Shown: piece by piece, positions 26,259-35,295 of the stretch
How the letters are laid out: each line of letters opens with the position of its first letter
How positions within the stretch are numbered: position 1 is the first letter of the stretch
Source: Clostridiales bacterium
GTDB lineage: Bacteria > Bacillota > Clostridia > Saccharofermentanales > Saccharofermentanaceae
Direction: 5' to 3'
Length of the DNA: 51,063 nucleotides
Assembly: GCA_017515465.1 (NCBI GenBank)
Contig: JAFWFV010000009.1
Span: 1-51,063, forward strand
The notes under the pieces: model-generated
Database searches by the model: none
Seen by the model: the letters and a program-made list of their open reading frames with translations, nothing else
What the model was told of the DNA's origin: nothing
Translations under genes and position numbers: made by a program

Positions 26259-28127
26259 TTGGAATACAGGTTTTTGGGAAATGAACTCAGTCAGTTCGAT
26301 ATGAAGAACATGACATCAGAAGACAGGAAGATCCTGGCTTCTGAACTGCGTGACAAGATCCTGAACACCGTTTCAAAGAATGGCGGTCATCTGGCCAGTA
26401 ATCTGGGTGCAGTTGAACTTACCATAGCTCTCCTGACCGTCTTTGATTATAAGAATGACAAGATCGTATTTGACGTAGGCCACCAGTCCTATTCTTACAA
26501 GCTCATGACCGGCAGGTTCAATGACTTTGATACTCTCAGGCAGGAAGGCGGCATATCAGGCTTCCCAAGGATCTCCGAGAGCAAGTACGATGCCTTTGAT
26601 ACAGGTCATTCCAGCACATCGGTATCCGCCGCGCTCGGAATTGCCAGGGCCAGGGATCTGAAGAACGATAATAATTATGTCGTTGCCGTTATCGGCGACG
26701 GAGCATTGTCCGGAGGCCTGGCTTTCGAAGGCATCAACGACCTGGGCATCAGCAAGACCCAGATGATCGTAATCCTGAACGATAACGAGATGAGCATCGA
26801 CAAGAATGTTGGCGGCATGAGCAAGCATCTGTCCAAGATCAGATATAAGAGCGGATACATAGCTGCCAAGCGTTCAACCGAATCATTCCTGCGCAAGATA
26901 CCCCTGCTGGGAAATCTCCTCATCAGGTTCATAATGGCCATCAAGGACTGGTTCAGGTTCATCGTATACCGCAAGACCCCGTCCATATTCGAGGACCTGG
27001 GAATGGTCTACTACGGACCTGTTGACGGACATGATACCGATGCTCTGATCAGCACCTTAAATGCGGTCAAGGACATCAATGCCCCCGTACTGCTCCATGT
27101 TGCCACCAAGAAGGGAAAAGGTTATACATTCGCTGAGAAGAATCCTTCTGATTATCACGGCGTAGGCCCCTTCGATCTGGAAAAGGGAATTCAGAAGTCC
27201 GGCAAGGAGACCTTCACCTCAGCTTTCGGTCAGGCCGTCATAGATGAGGCCAACAAGAACCGCAAGATAGTATGTGTATGTGCGGCCATGAGCCAGGGAA
27301 CGGGCCTTTACGATTTTGCTGCCAGATATCCCAAGCGCTTCTTTGACTGCGGCATTGCCGAAGAGCATTGTGTAACCATGGCTTCAGGCCTGGCTATTTC
27401 CGGATACATACCTGTAGTTGCGATCTATTCATCTTTCCTGCAGAGGGCTTACGATGAGATAATCCACGATTGCTGCTTCATGAACAATCATGTGATATTT
27501 GCCATAGACAGAGCCGGTTTTGTCGGCAATGACGGACATACGCATCACGGACTGAGGGACATCTCATATCTCAATTCAATGCCCAACATGACCGTGTTTG
27601 CCGCCAGAGATTATAAAGACCTCAGGAACATCCTGGATCACTGCATAGTCAAGGTCAAAGGACCTTGTGCCGTCAGATATCCCAGAGGAGGGATCTCCTA
27701 TACAACAGCCCTCTATGAGGAGATCGGCGACTGCGTTCTGCCTCATATGGTAGCTGACAGGGGAAATGACTATGCATTGATATCCATAGGCGTAATGTGC
27801 GAGGAGTGCGACAAGGCTTTTGACATGCTCAGCAAGGCAGGACTGTTCGGCAAGCATATCAATCTGTCGATGATAAAGCCCGTTCCTGTGGATGAGATCA
27901 TCTCCATGCTGGGCAAGGCAGGCAAGGTCTATATCTGTGAGGAAGGTATCGTGTCCGGCGGTGCTGGTGAAGCAATCAGGTACGAGATCGAGAAGAAGAC
28001 TGACAGATACCGTTTCGTGCCCATCGCAGTAGAGAATGACATGATCAAGGCTGCAACGGTAGCCAGACAGCGGGAGATAGCAGGTATAGACAGCGTAAGC
28101 ATCTATAACAAAATAGTAGGCAACTGA
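26259..28127 (+). CDS. dxs: 1-deoxy-D-xylulose-5-phosphate synthase
   Basis: The thiamine-diphosphate enzyme that joins pyruvate and glyceraldehyde 3-phosphate in the first step of the MEP isoprenoid pathway. The 622-residue protein shows GGHLASNLGAVELT, FDVGHQSYSYKLMTGR, the ThDP-binding GDGALSGGLAFEG, NDNEMSIDKNVGG, the second-half motif DCGIAEEHCVTMASGLA, and a transketolase C-terminal domain. The start is TTG, two bases after the ispA stop, with AAGGAAAAGGAAG upstream; no ATG gives a proper N-terminus. The presence of dxs indicates the MEP route. Confidence 0.96.
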   Translation: MEYRFLGNELSQFDMKNMTSEDRKILASELRDKILNTVSKNGGHLASNLGAVELTIALLTVFDYKNDKIVFDVGHQSYSYKLMTGRFNDFDTLRQEGGISGFPRISESKYDAFDTGHSSTSVSAALGIARARDLKNDNNYVVAVIGDGALSGGLAFEGINDLGISKTQMIVILNDNEMSIDKNVGGMSKHLSKIRYKSGYIAAKRSTESFLRKIPLLGNLLIRFIMAIKDWFRFIVYRKTPSIFEDLGMVYYGPVDGHDTDALISTLNAVKDINAPVLLHVATKKGKGYTFAEKNPSDYHGVGPFDLEKGIQKSGKETFTSAFGQAVIDEANKNRKIVCVCAAMSQGTGLYDFAARYPKRFFDCGIAEEHCVTMASGLAISGYIPVVAIYSSFLQRAYDEIIHDCCFMNNHVIFAIDRAGFVGNDGHTHHGLRDISYLNSMPNMTVFAARDYKDLRNILDHCIVKVKGPCAVRYPRGGISYTTALYEEIGDCVLPHMVADRGNDYALISIGVMCEECDKAFDMLSKAGLFGKHINLSMIKPVPVDEIISMLGKAGKVYICEEGIVSGGAGEAIRYEIEKKTDRYRFVPIAVENDMIKAATVARQREIAGIDSVSIYNKIVGN

Positions 28128-28156
28128 TAATTAGTCTGTATTTTTATGCAAAAAAA

Positions 28157-28171
28157 TGATTTAATTATCAT
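28157..28171 (+). promoter_or_regulatory. Extended -10 immediately before nadK (leaderless)
   Basis: TGA-TTTAAT (28157-28165) is an extended -10 ending 6 bases before the nadK ATG. No Shine-Dalgarno lies in the 44-base gap after dxs. Transcription starting about 7 bases after the -10 would begin at the ATG. The -35 region is poor. Confidence 0.45.
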
Positions 28172-29047
28172 ATGAATATCGGATTTCACGTTAACAGCAA
28201 CAGAGATATAGGGATGAAATGCGCCTATGGCGCTGCTCAGTCTGTCTTGAAATATGGCGGAGTCCCGGTCTTCAGGGTAACTGACGAGCCTTTGTTCGAA
28301 GGTGATACAACGGGCTTTGTATTTGCTGACTTTAACAAAGCTGATATCGATGTGATGATCTCCATAGGCGGTGACGGCACATTCCTGGCGATGATATCCC
28401 AGTGGCGTCATCTGGATTGCGATTTTGCCGGCATCAACAAGGGCAGTATCGGTTTCCTTACCCAGATAGATGCAGATGATGTGGACGGCAGGATCCATGA
28501 TCTGATCGACGGCAATTACAGCATAATCAGGAGAAGTCAGCTCCTCGTTGAGGTCTATAGCAAGGACAATGAACTTCGTGGCAGGGATATCTGCTTTAAT
28601 GACTGTTCCATCAGCAGAGGCGAAAAGCTCCATATTACCAAGCTCCTTCTAAAGATCGACGGTCAGGTGGTGGAAAGATACTATGGTGACGGTCTGGTCA
28701 TCGCTACGGCAACCGGTTCCACAGCTTACAGCCTGGCTGCAGGCGGACCTCTGCTGATGCCTGACATGAGAGATATTATCATCACGTCTGTTTGCTCTCA
28801 CACTCTCCATAACATCAGCTATGTAATTGGCGAGCATAATAAGGTGGAAGTCATCATTGAGGATTTTGAGACGGCCCCGGTCATCTGTCCCGACGGCAGG
28901 GATTTCATCAAGCCGGAGCCCGAGGACCGCGTTGTCCTCTCATTATATGAGAAGACTGTTAACACCATCAATTTCGACCGGAACAGATTCTTCAGTGACA
29001 TCAGGCACAAGATAATCCAGAGAGGAAGTTTCTATGAAAACGGCTAA
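28172..29047 (+). CDS. nadK: NAD kinase
   Basis: Phosphorylates NAD to NADP. The 291-residue protein has the diagnostic GGDGT at 66-70, the NKGSIGFLTQ segment, and ATGSTAYSLAAGGPLL, which forms the nucleotide pocket. The C-terminal beta-sandwich region is present. No ribosome site precedes the ATG; a -10-like element sits 6 bases away, so the message may be leaderless. It overlaps argR by 14 bases. In many relatives a tlyA rRNA methylase gene lies between dxs and nadK; it is absent here. Confidence 0.95.
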   Translation: MNIGFHVNSNRDIGMKCAYGAAQSVLKYGGVPVFRVTDEPLFEGDTTGFVFADFNKADIDVMISIGGDGTFLAMISQWRHLDCDFAGINKGSIGFLTQIDADDVDGRIHDLIDGNYSIIRRSQLLVEVYSKDNELRGRDICFNDCSISRGEKLHITKLLLKIDGQVVERYYGDGLVIATATGSTAYSLAAGGPLLMPDMRDIIITSVCSHTLHNISYVIGEHNKVEVIIEDFETAPVICPDGRDFIKPEPEDRVVLSLYEKTVNTINFDRNRFFSDIRHKIIQRGSFYENG

Positions 29048-29501
29048 GAATTCCAGACAGGAAATGATAATCAAACTGATCAGGGACAAGGACATCTCCA
29101 CTCAGGAGGAACTTACCGCTCTGGTCAGGAAATCAGGAATAGATACCACACAGGCGACTGTTTCCAGAGATATAAAGGATCTGGGCATCATCAAGGTTAC
29201 GCTTCCTAACAAGAGTACTAAATATGCGATCCTGGACAGGACAGGTGATACAGCTCCCGGCAGGCTCCTGGCAGTATTTGCCAACTCCGTGATAACCGTG
29301 GAGAGCGCAATGAACATCGTCGTGATCAAGACACTTCCCGGCATGGCCCAGGCTGCGGCTTCCGCACTCGATTCCATGCATCTGAACGGTATCGTAGGGA
29401 CCATAGCAGGTGATGATACAGTCTTCCTGGCTTCAAAAGGCATTGAGGAAGCAAATGCCCTCGTTGTTACCCTGAACGACATGGTTTCCGAGGCCAGATA
29501 A
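29034..29501 (+). CDS. argR: Arginine repressor ArgR
   Basis: An arginine-responsive transcription regulator. The 155-residue protein has an N-terminal winged helix (SRQEMIIKLIRDKDISTQEE, then TQATVSRDIKDLGIIKV) and a C-terminal hexamerisation and arginine-binding domain with LPGMAQAAASALDS and GIVGTIAGDDTVFL, whose Asp-Asp pair contacts arginine. The AGAGAGGAAG site lies inside nadK. The nadK-argR-recN order is widespread in Bacillota. Confidence 0.95.
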   Translation: MKTAKNSRQEMIIKLIRDKDISTQEELTALVRKSGIDTTQATVSRDIKDLGIIKVTLPNKSTKYAILDRTGDTAPGRLLAVFANSVITVESAMNIVVIKTLPGMAQAAASALDSMHLNGIVGTIAGDDTVFLASKGIEEANALVVTLNDMVSEAR

Positions 29502-31186
29502 TGCTCACCAGGCTGGAGATCAAGAACTTTGCCGTAATCGCTCACGCTGTCTTCGAACCCGGATCAGGATTAAACGTCATTACCGGTGAGACGGGCGCAG
29601 GAAAGAGCCTTCTTATCGATGCTCTGGGCCTCATAATGGGTGATAAGGCTTCCAGGAACATTATCCGTTCCGATGCTGACCATGCATTTGTGGAAGCGAT
29701 TTTTGATGTTTCAGACAACAATGATCCCGAATTCCTTTCCTTCATGGATGAATTCGATATAGCCCCTGAGGACGGCAACATCATCGTTAGCCGCAAGGTG
29801 GGTACAGACGGCAAGAGTACTGCCAGGATCAATAACAAGACGGTAGTCCTGGCTGTGCTGAGACAGCTGTCCAGATATCTGGTGGATATCCACGGCCAGA
29901 ACGATACACAGGTCATCTTCGACGAGAACAAGAACTGTGAATTATTATTCAGGTATTGCGGCAGTCAGACAGACGAACTCAGAAAGGCATATCAATCCAA
30001 ACTGGATGAGTACAAAGACCTGGTCCTCAAGATCAGGAATCTGTCCCAGTCTCCCGAGATGCTCAGGAAAAGAAAGGAATACCTGGAGTATGCCCTGGAG
30101 GAGATCGACGGTGAGGACCTTAAGCCGGGGATCGACGATGAACTCCTGCAGACAAAGAGAAAGATAGCTGAAAGTAGCGAGATAGCAGGAGCTTTATCTG
30201 CCGTTAAAGGTGCATTTGACGATGAGGGCAGTGACAGGGGAGTTGTATCTCTTATATCTGCTTCATCTGCAGGTATCTCCCGTTTGGATAACAAAGATGC
30301 CAGGGAGATCAGCGGCAGGCTGGAATCTCTCCTTCTAGACGCCCAGTCCATCAAGGAGGATGTGGATAAGCTGATAGACGAACTCGATTTCGATCCCGGC
30401 TACAAGGATGAGATAGACAGGAGACTTAGCAGGATATTCGATCTCAAATCGAGATACGGAGCAACCATAGAGGATATCCTGAAGTTCAGGGATGACGCAA
30501 AGGTGGAGCTTGCTTCCTTTGAAGATAACAAGGAAGTCCTAGCAGGTTACAAGAAAAAGCGCCACGAGCTGGAATCAGAACTCCTGGAATCCGCAAAAGC
30601 CCTGTCGGAAAAACTCTTTGAAAAGAGCAGGGAACTGGAAAAGAGCATAATATCCGAACTTTCCGATCTGGAGATGCCTGATTCCATATTCTCAGTTGAA
30701 TTCACTGAACGCCCCAAGGACAGATATTTCTCTTCACACGGCATATACGATATCAGGTTCATGTTCAGCGCTAATCCCGGACAGGCTGCAAAGCCCCTGT
30801 CTTCGATCGTTTCAGGCGGTGAAGCCTCGAGGATCATGCTGGCCATCAAGAACATCCTTAGCAAGTGTGACGAGATCCCGACACTGATATTCGATGAGAT
30901 CGACATGGGCGTATCGGGCAAGGCCTCTGTTGCCATAGCATCCAAGCTGTCGTCCATCGCATCTGACCATCAGGTGCTGTGCGTGTCCCACACATCCCAG
31001 ATCTGTGCCGCCGCAGACCATAACTATCTGTTGTCCAAGAGCAGGATCGAGGACAATACGGTTTCCGTTGTATCTGAACTTAGTCCTGATGAAAAGGTCA
31101 AAGAGGTATCCAGACTCCTGTCCGGCAATGATGATGACAGGTCAGTAGAGCTTGCCAAGGCACTCATCGATCAGTTCAGGGGATGA
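29501..31186 (+). CDS. recN: DNA repair protein RecN
   Basis: An SMC-like ATPase acting early in double-strand break repair. The 561-residue protein has Walker A GETGAGKS (about 29-36), two long coiled-coil arms (about 150-370), the signature SIVSGGEASRIMLAIK, and Walker B TLIFDEIDMGVSG. It starts in a TAATG overlap with the argR stop. No SOS box was seen directly upstream, so it is read from the operon. The last 45 bases overlap the convergent pseudouridine synthase gene. The spoIVB and spo0A genes that follow recN in sporulating relatives are absent. Confidence 0.96.
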   Translation: MLTRLEIKNFAVIAHAVFEPGSGLNVITGETGAGKSLLIDALGLIMGDKASRNIIRSDADHAFVEAIFDVSDNNDPEFLSFMDEFDIAPEDGNIIVSRKVGTDGKSTARINNKTVVLAVLRQLSRYLVDIHGQNDTQVIFDENKNCELLFRYCGSQTDELRKAYQSKLDEYKDLVLKIRNLSQSPEMLRKRKEYLEYALEEIDGEDLKPGIDDELLQTKRKIAESSEIAGALSAVKGAFDDEGSDRGVVSLISASSAGISRLDNKDAREISGRLESLLLDAQSIKEDVDKLIDELDFDPGYKDEIDRRLSRIFDLKSRYGATIEDILKFRDDAKVELASFEDNKEVLAGYKKKRHELESELLESAKALSEKLFEKSRELEKSIISELSDLEMPDSIFSVEFTERPKDRYFSSHGIYDIRFMFSANPGQAAKPLSSIVSGGEASRIMLAIKNILSKCDEIPTLIFDEIDMGVSGKASVAIASKLSSIASDHQVLCVSHTSQICAAADHNYLLSKSRIEDNTVSVVSELSPDEKVKEVSRLLSGNDDDRSVELAKALIDQFRG

Positions 31187-32068
31187 GAAGAGCCCTTTCA
31201 TATCATCAGGCAGGGAAGCTGTAATAACCATATCCTTTCCGTTAAACGGGTCAGTATAAGACAGGCGGTAGGCATGCAGGGCGCATCTGCCGATCTTTTT
31301 GTCTGTTTCTTCCGATCCCGGGAATCTGTCGCTGGGATTATCAATCGAGTTGGGACCATAGAGCCCGTCTCCTGCCAGAGGATGCCCTATATGCGTTGAA
31401 TGGACCCTGATCTGATGGCATCTGCCGGTCTCCAGGATGAATTCTACAAGCGATATGTTATTCGACTCATCATAAAAAAGCACGTTATAGTGTGTAACCG
31501 ATCTTTTGCCGTCTTCCGACACTTCACGTATCATGACCGATCCGGGCCTTCTGGCTATGGGCAGATCGATGGTCCCTGAGTCATTATCGAATCTGCCGTA
31601 ACATACAGCCAGGTATCTCTTTTTGAGGCCTGCATACTGCGACAGTGTATTATGTGCATAACCGCTCTTGGCGATCATTATTATCCCTGATGTCTCACGG
31701 TCCAGCCTTATAACCGGGTGCAGGGAGCCCTCTGACAGCATGGTCAGGAGGGAATCATCCAGGTGGTTATGTGTAGGGTGGGTGACTATACCCGAGGGCT
31801 TATCCACGATCAGATACATATCATCCTCGTACAGGAAGGTTATGCCTTCGGGATGGTTGATATCCAGGGTGGAGTCGTCCATTTCGATAAAGAGCTTATC
31901 TCCAGTCTTAACACGTGTCCTTACAGTAGCGTGGACACCGTTAAGCTCCACCGTTCCGCCGAATTTCAGCTTCTTGACCATCTGACGGCTCATCCTGAAC
32001 TCCGTGTTCAGGATCCTTACGATCTCTCTGCCATCGTCTTTTTCCGGGATGATATACTCGTATTTCAT
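31142..32068 (-). CDS. RluA/RluD-family pseudouridine synthase
   Basis: Isomerises uridine to pseudouridine in rRNA or tRNA. The 308-residue protein has an N-terminal S4-like segment (SRQMVKKLKFGGTVELNGV) and the catalytic motif HPVIRLDRETSGIIM, with the aspartate nucleophile in RLDRETSG. LKKRYLAVCYG and ETGRCHQIRVHSTHIGHPLAGD follow. The usual His of the HRLD motif is Ile here. AAAGGAAAA precedes the ATG. It is a second paralogue besides the rluD-like gene at 35292; the target base is unknown. Its 3' end overlaps recN in the opposite orientation by 45 bases and no terminator lies between them. Confidence 0.92.
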   Translation of the reverse strand: MKYEYIIPEKDDGREIVRILNTEFRMSRQMVKKLKFGGTVELNGVHATVRTRVKTGDKLFIEMDDSTLDINHPEGITFLYEDDMYLIVDKPSGIVTHPTHNHLDDSLLTMLSEGSLHPVIRLDRETSGIIMIAKSGYAHNTLSQYAGLKKRYLAVCYGRFDNDSGTIDLPIARRPGSVMIREVSEDGKRSVTHYNVLFYDESNNISLVEFILETGRCHQIRVHSTHIGHPLAGDGLYGPNSIDNPSDRFPGSEETDKKIGRCALHAYRLSYTDPFNGKDMVITASLPDDMKGLFSSPELIDECLGKLY

Positions 32069-32133
32069 GGCGATATTTTCCTTTATGGTGCCTGAAATGT
32101 CAATTTTTTGTCATATGGCGGGTTTCAGAGAGG

Positions 32134-32162
32134 TTGACACGCTGGTAATTTATTTTTATTAT
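32134..32162 (+). promoter_or_regulatory. Consensus promoter of rny
   Basis: TTGACA (32134-32139), a 17-base spacer and TATTAT (32157-32162) match the sigma-A consensus closely. The start site would fall near 32169, giving a 65-base leader to the GTG at 32234 and ruling out the in-frame ATG at 32168. Confidence 0.85.
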
Positions 32163-32233
32163 AATAAATGGCTTGTCAGAGCCTAAAATATGAATCGTAC
32201 TTTGACAACTTAATAATGGAGGTGATTACCAAC

Positions 32234-33796
32234 GTGGAGTGGTTATATTTAATCATTGGTATCGTTGTTGGTCTCGTCATTGGTGGTATATGCATGTCGA
32301 TTTTCTATAAGCGCGGCCTGTCTTCACAGCAGAAACAGCTGAAGGAAGACCTGGCCAAGTCGCTGGCTGACAGTGAGAAGATAATTGCAAATGCCCGTAA
32401 AGAAGGCGAGAGTGACAAACGTGAGCTTCTTTTGCAAGCTAAGGAGGAGATCTCAAAGGCACGTTACGAATTGGAGAACGAAGCCAGAGAGAAGCGCCAG
32501 GAGATTGCAAAGGAGCGCAACAGACTTGAGCAGAAAGAAGAGAATATCGAACGTATTCAGGCTTCCTGTGAGAAGAAACAGCAAGAGATCGAGGATAAGC
32601 AGCTCAGAGTCAACGAACTTGAGCAGAAAGCCAGAGAGCTGGAGGCTAGAAAGCAGTCCGAGCTCGAGAAGGTATCAGGCTTATCGATCAGTGATGCCAG
32701 AGCACTTGTACTCGAGGCCGCAGAGCGTGAATACAGTCACGACCTGGCCCAGATGCTCAAGCAGATGGAGGACAAGACACAGCAGGATGCAGACAGGATC
32801 GCTAAGGACATCATCGTTAATTCCATACAGCGTTATGCATCTGATTATGTATCCGAAGTTACAGTCTCTGTTGTAAATCTTCCTAACGACGAGATGAAGG
32901 GCCGTATCATCGGCCGTGAAGGTCGTAATATCCGTGCCATCGAGACGATCACAGGCGTAGACCTGATCATCGATGACACACCGGAAGCCATCATCCTTTC
33001 ATCCTTTGACCCGATCAGGAGAGAGATCGCAAGGCTCACGATCGAGAAGCTGGTCGTTGACGGCCGTATCCATCCGGCAAGGATCGAGGAAATGGTAAAG
33101 AAGTCTGAGAAGGAACTCAATCAGGTAATGAAGCAGGAAGGTGACAGAGCCGTATTTGATACAGGCGTCATGAACCTGAACCCTGAACTTATCAAGATCC
33201 TCGGAAGACTCAAGTACAGGACCAGTTATGGTCAGAACGTTCTTCAGCATTCGATCGAAGTATCATGGCTTGCAGGCCTTATGGCAAGCGAATTGGGATT
33301 GGATGTTAACCTCGCAAAGAGGGCAGGTCTGTTGCACGACATAGGTAAGGCTGTTGATTTTGAACAGGAAGGTACCCATGTTCAACTTGGTGTTGAAATT
33401 GCCAAGAAATACCACGAGTCACCAGATGTGATCAATGCAATCGAAGCACATCATGGTGATGTTGAGCCCAGAACAGCTGTTGCTGTTCTCGTGGCTGCTG
33501 CAGACGCTATTTCTGCCGCACGTCCCGGCGCCAGGAGAGAGAATCTTGAAACATACATCAAGAGGATCGAGAAGCTCGAGGAGATCGCTACGAGCTTTGA
33601 CGGTGTCGAGAAGAGTTATGCTATCCAGGCAGGTCGTGAGATACGAGTCATCGTTTCTCCTGACAAGGTTTCAGATGATGAGATGATCATCAAGGCCAGA
33701 CAGATATGTAAGAGGATCGAAGAAGAGCTCTCTTATCCCGGTCAGGTCAAGGTCAATGTCATCAGAGAGACCAGGGCTACAGATATAGCAAAATAA
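32234..33796 (+). CDS. rny: Ribonuclease Y
   Basis: The membrane-tethered endoribonuclease that starts mRNA decay in many Bacillota. The product from the GTG at 32234 is 520 residues, the family's normal length. It has an N-terminal transmembrane helix (about 3-25) and a long Lys/Glu/Arg coiled coil (about 30-190). A KH domain follows ([20 protein letters not shown]), then an HD domain with [10 protein letters not shown] (near 367-376) and EAHHGDVEP. The frame is open from 32168, but that start lies at the predicted transcription start. GGAGGTGATT, an almost perfect anti-16S match, precedes the GTG. Confidence 0.96.
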   Translation: MEWLYLIIGIVVGLVIGGICMSIFYKRGLSSQQKQLKEDLAKSLADSEKIIANARKEGESDKRELLLQAKEEISKARYELENEAREKRQEIAKERNRLEQKEENIERIQASCEKKQQEIEDKQLRVNELEQKARELEARKQSELEKVSGLSISDARALVLEAAEREYSHDLAQMLKQMEDKTQQDADRIAKDIIVNSIQRYASDYVSEVTVSVVNLPNDEMKGRIIGREGRNIRAIETITGVDLIIDDTPEAIILSSFDPIRREIARLTIEKLVVDGRIHPARIEEMVKKSEKELNQVMKQEGDRAVFDTGVMNLNPELIKILGRLKYRTSYGQNVLQHSIEVSWLAGLMASELGLDVNLAKRAGLLHDIGKAVDFEQEGTHVQLGVEIAKKYHESPDVINAIEAHHGDVEPRTAVAVLVAAADAISAARPGARRENLETYIKRIEKLEEIATSFDGVEKSYAIQAGREIRVIVSPDKVSDDEMIIKARQICKRIEEELSYPGQVKVNVIRETRATDIAK

Positions 33797-33866
33797 ACCG
33801 ATCATTACCTTAGAATTGATTTATCAGTTTGGAATTACCGATAGTCCGTTGATTAAGTTGAAATAT

Positions 33867-33902
33867 CCCGTCTTGAATTTATTTTCAAGGCGGGATTTTT
33901 TT
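33867..33902 (+). terminator. Rho-independent terminator of rny
   Basis: CCCGTCTTGAA (33867-33877) pairs with TTCAAGGCGGG (33884-33894), with one G-U pair, followed by A and seven Ts. It lies 71 bases after the rny stop. The next promoter's -10 begins only 3 bases after the T run. Confidence 0.88.
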
Positions 33903-33916
33903 GGTAAAATCTCCCC
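33882..33916 (+). promoter_or_regulatory. ymdB promoter overlapping the rny terminator (leaderless)
   Basis: TTTTCA (33882-33887), a 17-base spacer and TAAAAT (33905-33910) form a plausible promoter whose -35 lies in the terminator's loop and 3' arm. The -10 ends 6 bases before the ymdB ATG, with no ribosome site. Confidence 0.5.
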
Positions 33917-34699
33917 ATGAAAGTATGTTTTATCGGCGATGTTGTAGCCGCTTGCGGCAGACGTGTCATACGGGATCTGCTCCCGGGTTTTATCCTTTCC
34001 AGAGATATAGATGTGGTCATATGTAATGCGGAGAATGCCGCACACGGTCTGGGATGTTCTGAGAAGATAGTTAATGAGCTTATATCTAACGGTGTAAACA
34101 TCATTACCCTCGGGAATCACACGTTCTCAAATCATGATTTCCTCAGGCAGATAAAGGGACTGGAAAATGTGGTCAGGCCCTCGAACCTGACTCCTCCGTG
34201 GCCGGGCTCTGACTATACCATCATTGAGAAGAAAGGCGTCAGGATAGGCGTCATAAATCTGCTCGGTCAGATCAACATGGGAATGGATCCTGACAGCCCA
34301 TTTACAAAGGGCGAGGAGCTCATCAACAAGCTCGTTAATGAAGAAGGATGCAATTCCGTCATCATCGATTTCCACGCTGAGACCACGTCTGAGAAACAGG
34401 CTCTCGGATATTATTTTGACGGTATGGCAACGGCTGTCATCGGAACACACACCCATATCCAGACTGCCGATAACAGGCTGCTTCCCAACGGTACTGCCTA
34501 TATAACTGATGCCGGCATGACTGGCGCCGTTGATTCCGTTCTGGGAATGGACATAGAGACATCGCTGTCCCGTCTGGCATTTAAGATCCCTTCCAGGTAT
34601 GAACCCGCCGAAGGCCCCGGATTTATGAACGGTGTAATAATAACTCTTGATGATTACGGCCGTGCGACCGATATTTCAAGATTTACTGAATATGAATGA
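33917..34699 (+). CDS. ymdB: YmdB family metallophosphoesterase
   Basis: A 260-residue calcineurin-like phosphoesterase. It has FIGDVVAACGRRV (metal-binding Asp), NAENAAHGLG, LGNHTFSNHD, IDFHAETTSEKQA and GTHTHIQTADNR, the full set of family metal ligands. B. subtilis YmdB hydrolyses 2',3'-cyclic nucleotides and influences biofilm fate; the role here is assumed to be similar. It follows rny, as in B. subtilis where rny and ymdB are neighbours. No Shine-Dalgarno is present and a -10 lies 6 bases upstream, so the mRNA is probably leaderless. Confidence 0.94.
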   Translation: MKVCFIGDVVAACGRRVIRDLLPGFILSRDIDVVICNAENAAHGLGCSEKIVNELISNGVNIITLGNHTFSNHDFLRQIKGLENVVRPSNLTPPWPGSDYTIIEKKGVRIGVINLLGQINMGMDPDSPFTKGEELINKLVNEEGCNSVIIDFHAETTSEKQALGYYFDGMATAVIGTHTHIQTADNRLLPNGTAYITDAGMTGAVDSVLGMDIETSLSRLAFKIPSRYEPAEGPGFMNGVIITLDDYGRATDISRFTEYE

Positions 34700-34709
34700 C
34701 TTTTTAATG

Positions 34710-34722
34710 TATAATAGTGCCC
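34710..34722 (+). promoter_or_regulatory. -10 element directly before lspA (leaderless)
   Basis: TATAAT (34710-34715) lies 7 bases before the ATG at 34723, and the intervening AGTGCCC has no ribosome-site character. An in-frame GTG at 34717 would be upstream of the predicted start point. The -35 is poor. Confidence 0.5.
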
Positions 34723-35295
34723 ATGAGTGAAAATAGTACTAATATAAGCGTTTCGGATTTCAGGTATAAACAGACCAGGATCACTTCTATATTCATGTTC
34801 GTGCTCCTGCTGGTCGTAGGAGATCAGATCTCCAAGAGGTCCATTGTCAGCAATATGCAGCTTAATGAGAAGAAGGAGATCATCTCAGGATTCTTCTCAT
34901 TTCATTACGTCAGGAATACGGGCAGTGCCTTCAGCTTCCTGGCAGACAAGTCATGGGGTATATATGTCCTATCAGGAGTATCACTGATCTTTGGAATTAT
35001 CCTCATGACAGTAATGGTTTTTGCGATCCTTAAGGAACATAACAAGATCGCGCTGTGCCTGGGACTGATATCAGCTGGTGCCATCGGCAATCTCTGCGAC
35101 AGGTTCATGCTCCATTATGTTATCGATTTCCTGAGATTTGATTTCGGAAGCTATACTTTCCCGATATTTAACTTCGCTGACTGCTTTGCAGTAATAGGCA
35201 CATTCCTGCTGATATTAAACATCCTGTTTGACAGCAAGGAATTCGACAGTTTCTGGAACGATCTTTTCAAGAGAAAGGCTAAAGAGACCAAATGA
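34723..35295 (+). CDS. lspA: Lipoprotein signal peptidase (signal peptidase II)
   Basis: A membrane aspartic protease that removes signal peptides from diacylglyceryl-modified prolipoproteins. The 190-residue protein has four hydrophobic segments (about 15-32, 62-82, 92-112 and 138-160). It shows NTGSAFSFL, the first catalytic Asp in GNLCDR, and the second in FNFADCFAVIG, the hallmark boxes of LspA. The C-terminal tail is charged. An alternative GTG at 34717 adds two residues. It overlaps rluD by 4 bases, a linkage common in bacteria. Confidence 0.95.
   Translation: MSENSTNISVSDFRYKQTRITSIFMFVLLLVVGDQISKRSIVSNMQLNEKKEIISGFFSFHYVRNTGSAFSFLADKSWGIYVLSGVSLIFGIILMTVMVFAILKEHNKIALCLGLISAGAIGNLCDRFMLHYVIDFLRFDFGSYTFPIFNFADCFAVIGTFLLILNILFDSKEFDSFWNDLFKRKAKETK

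Noticed and set aside
32168..32233. Longer N-terminus of RNase Y from the ATG at 32168
   Set aside because: The consensus promoter at 32134-32162 would start transcription at about 32169; GGAGGTGATT before the GTG at 32234 and the family length favour the shorter form.
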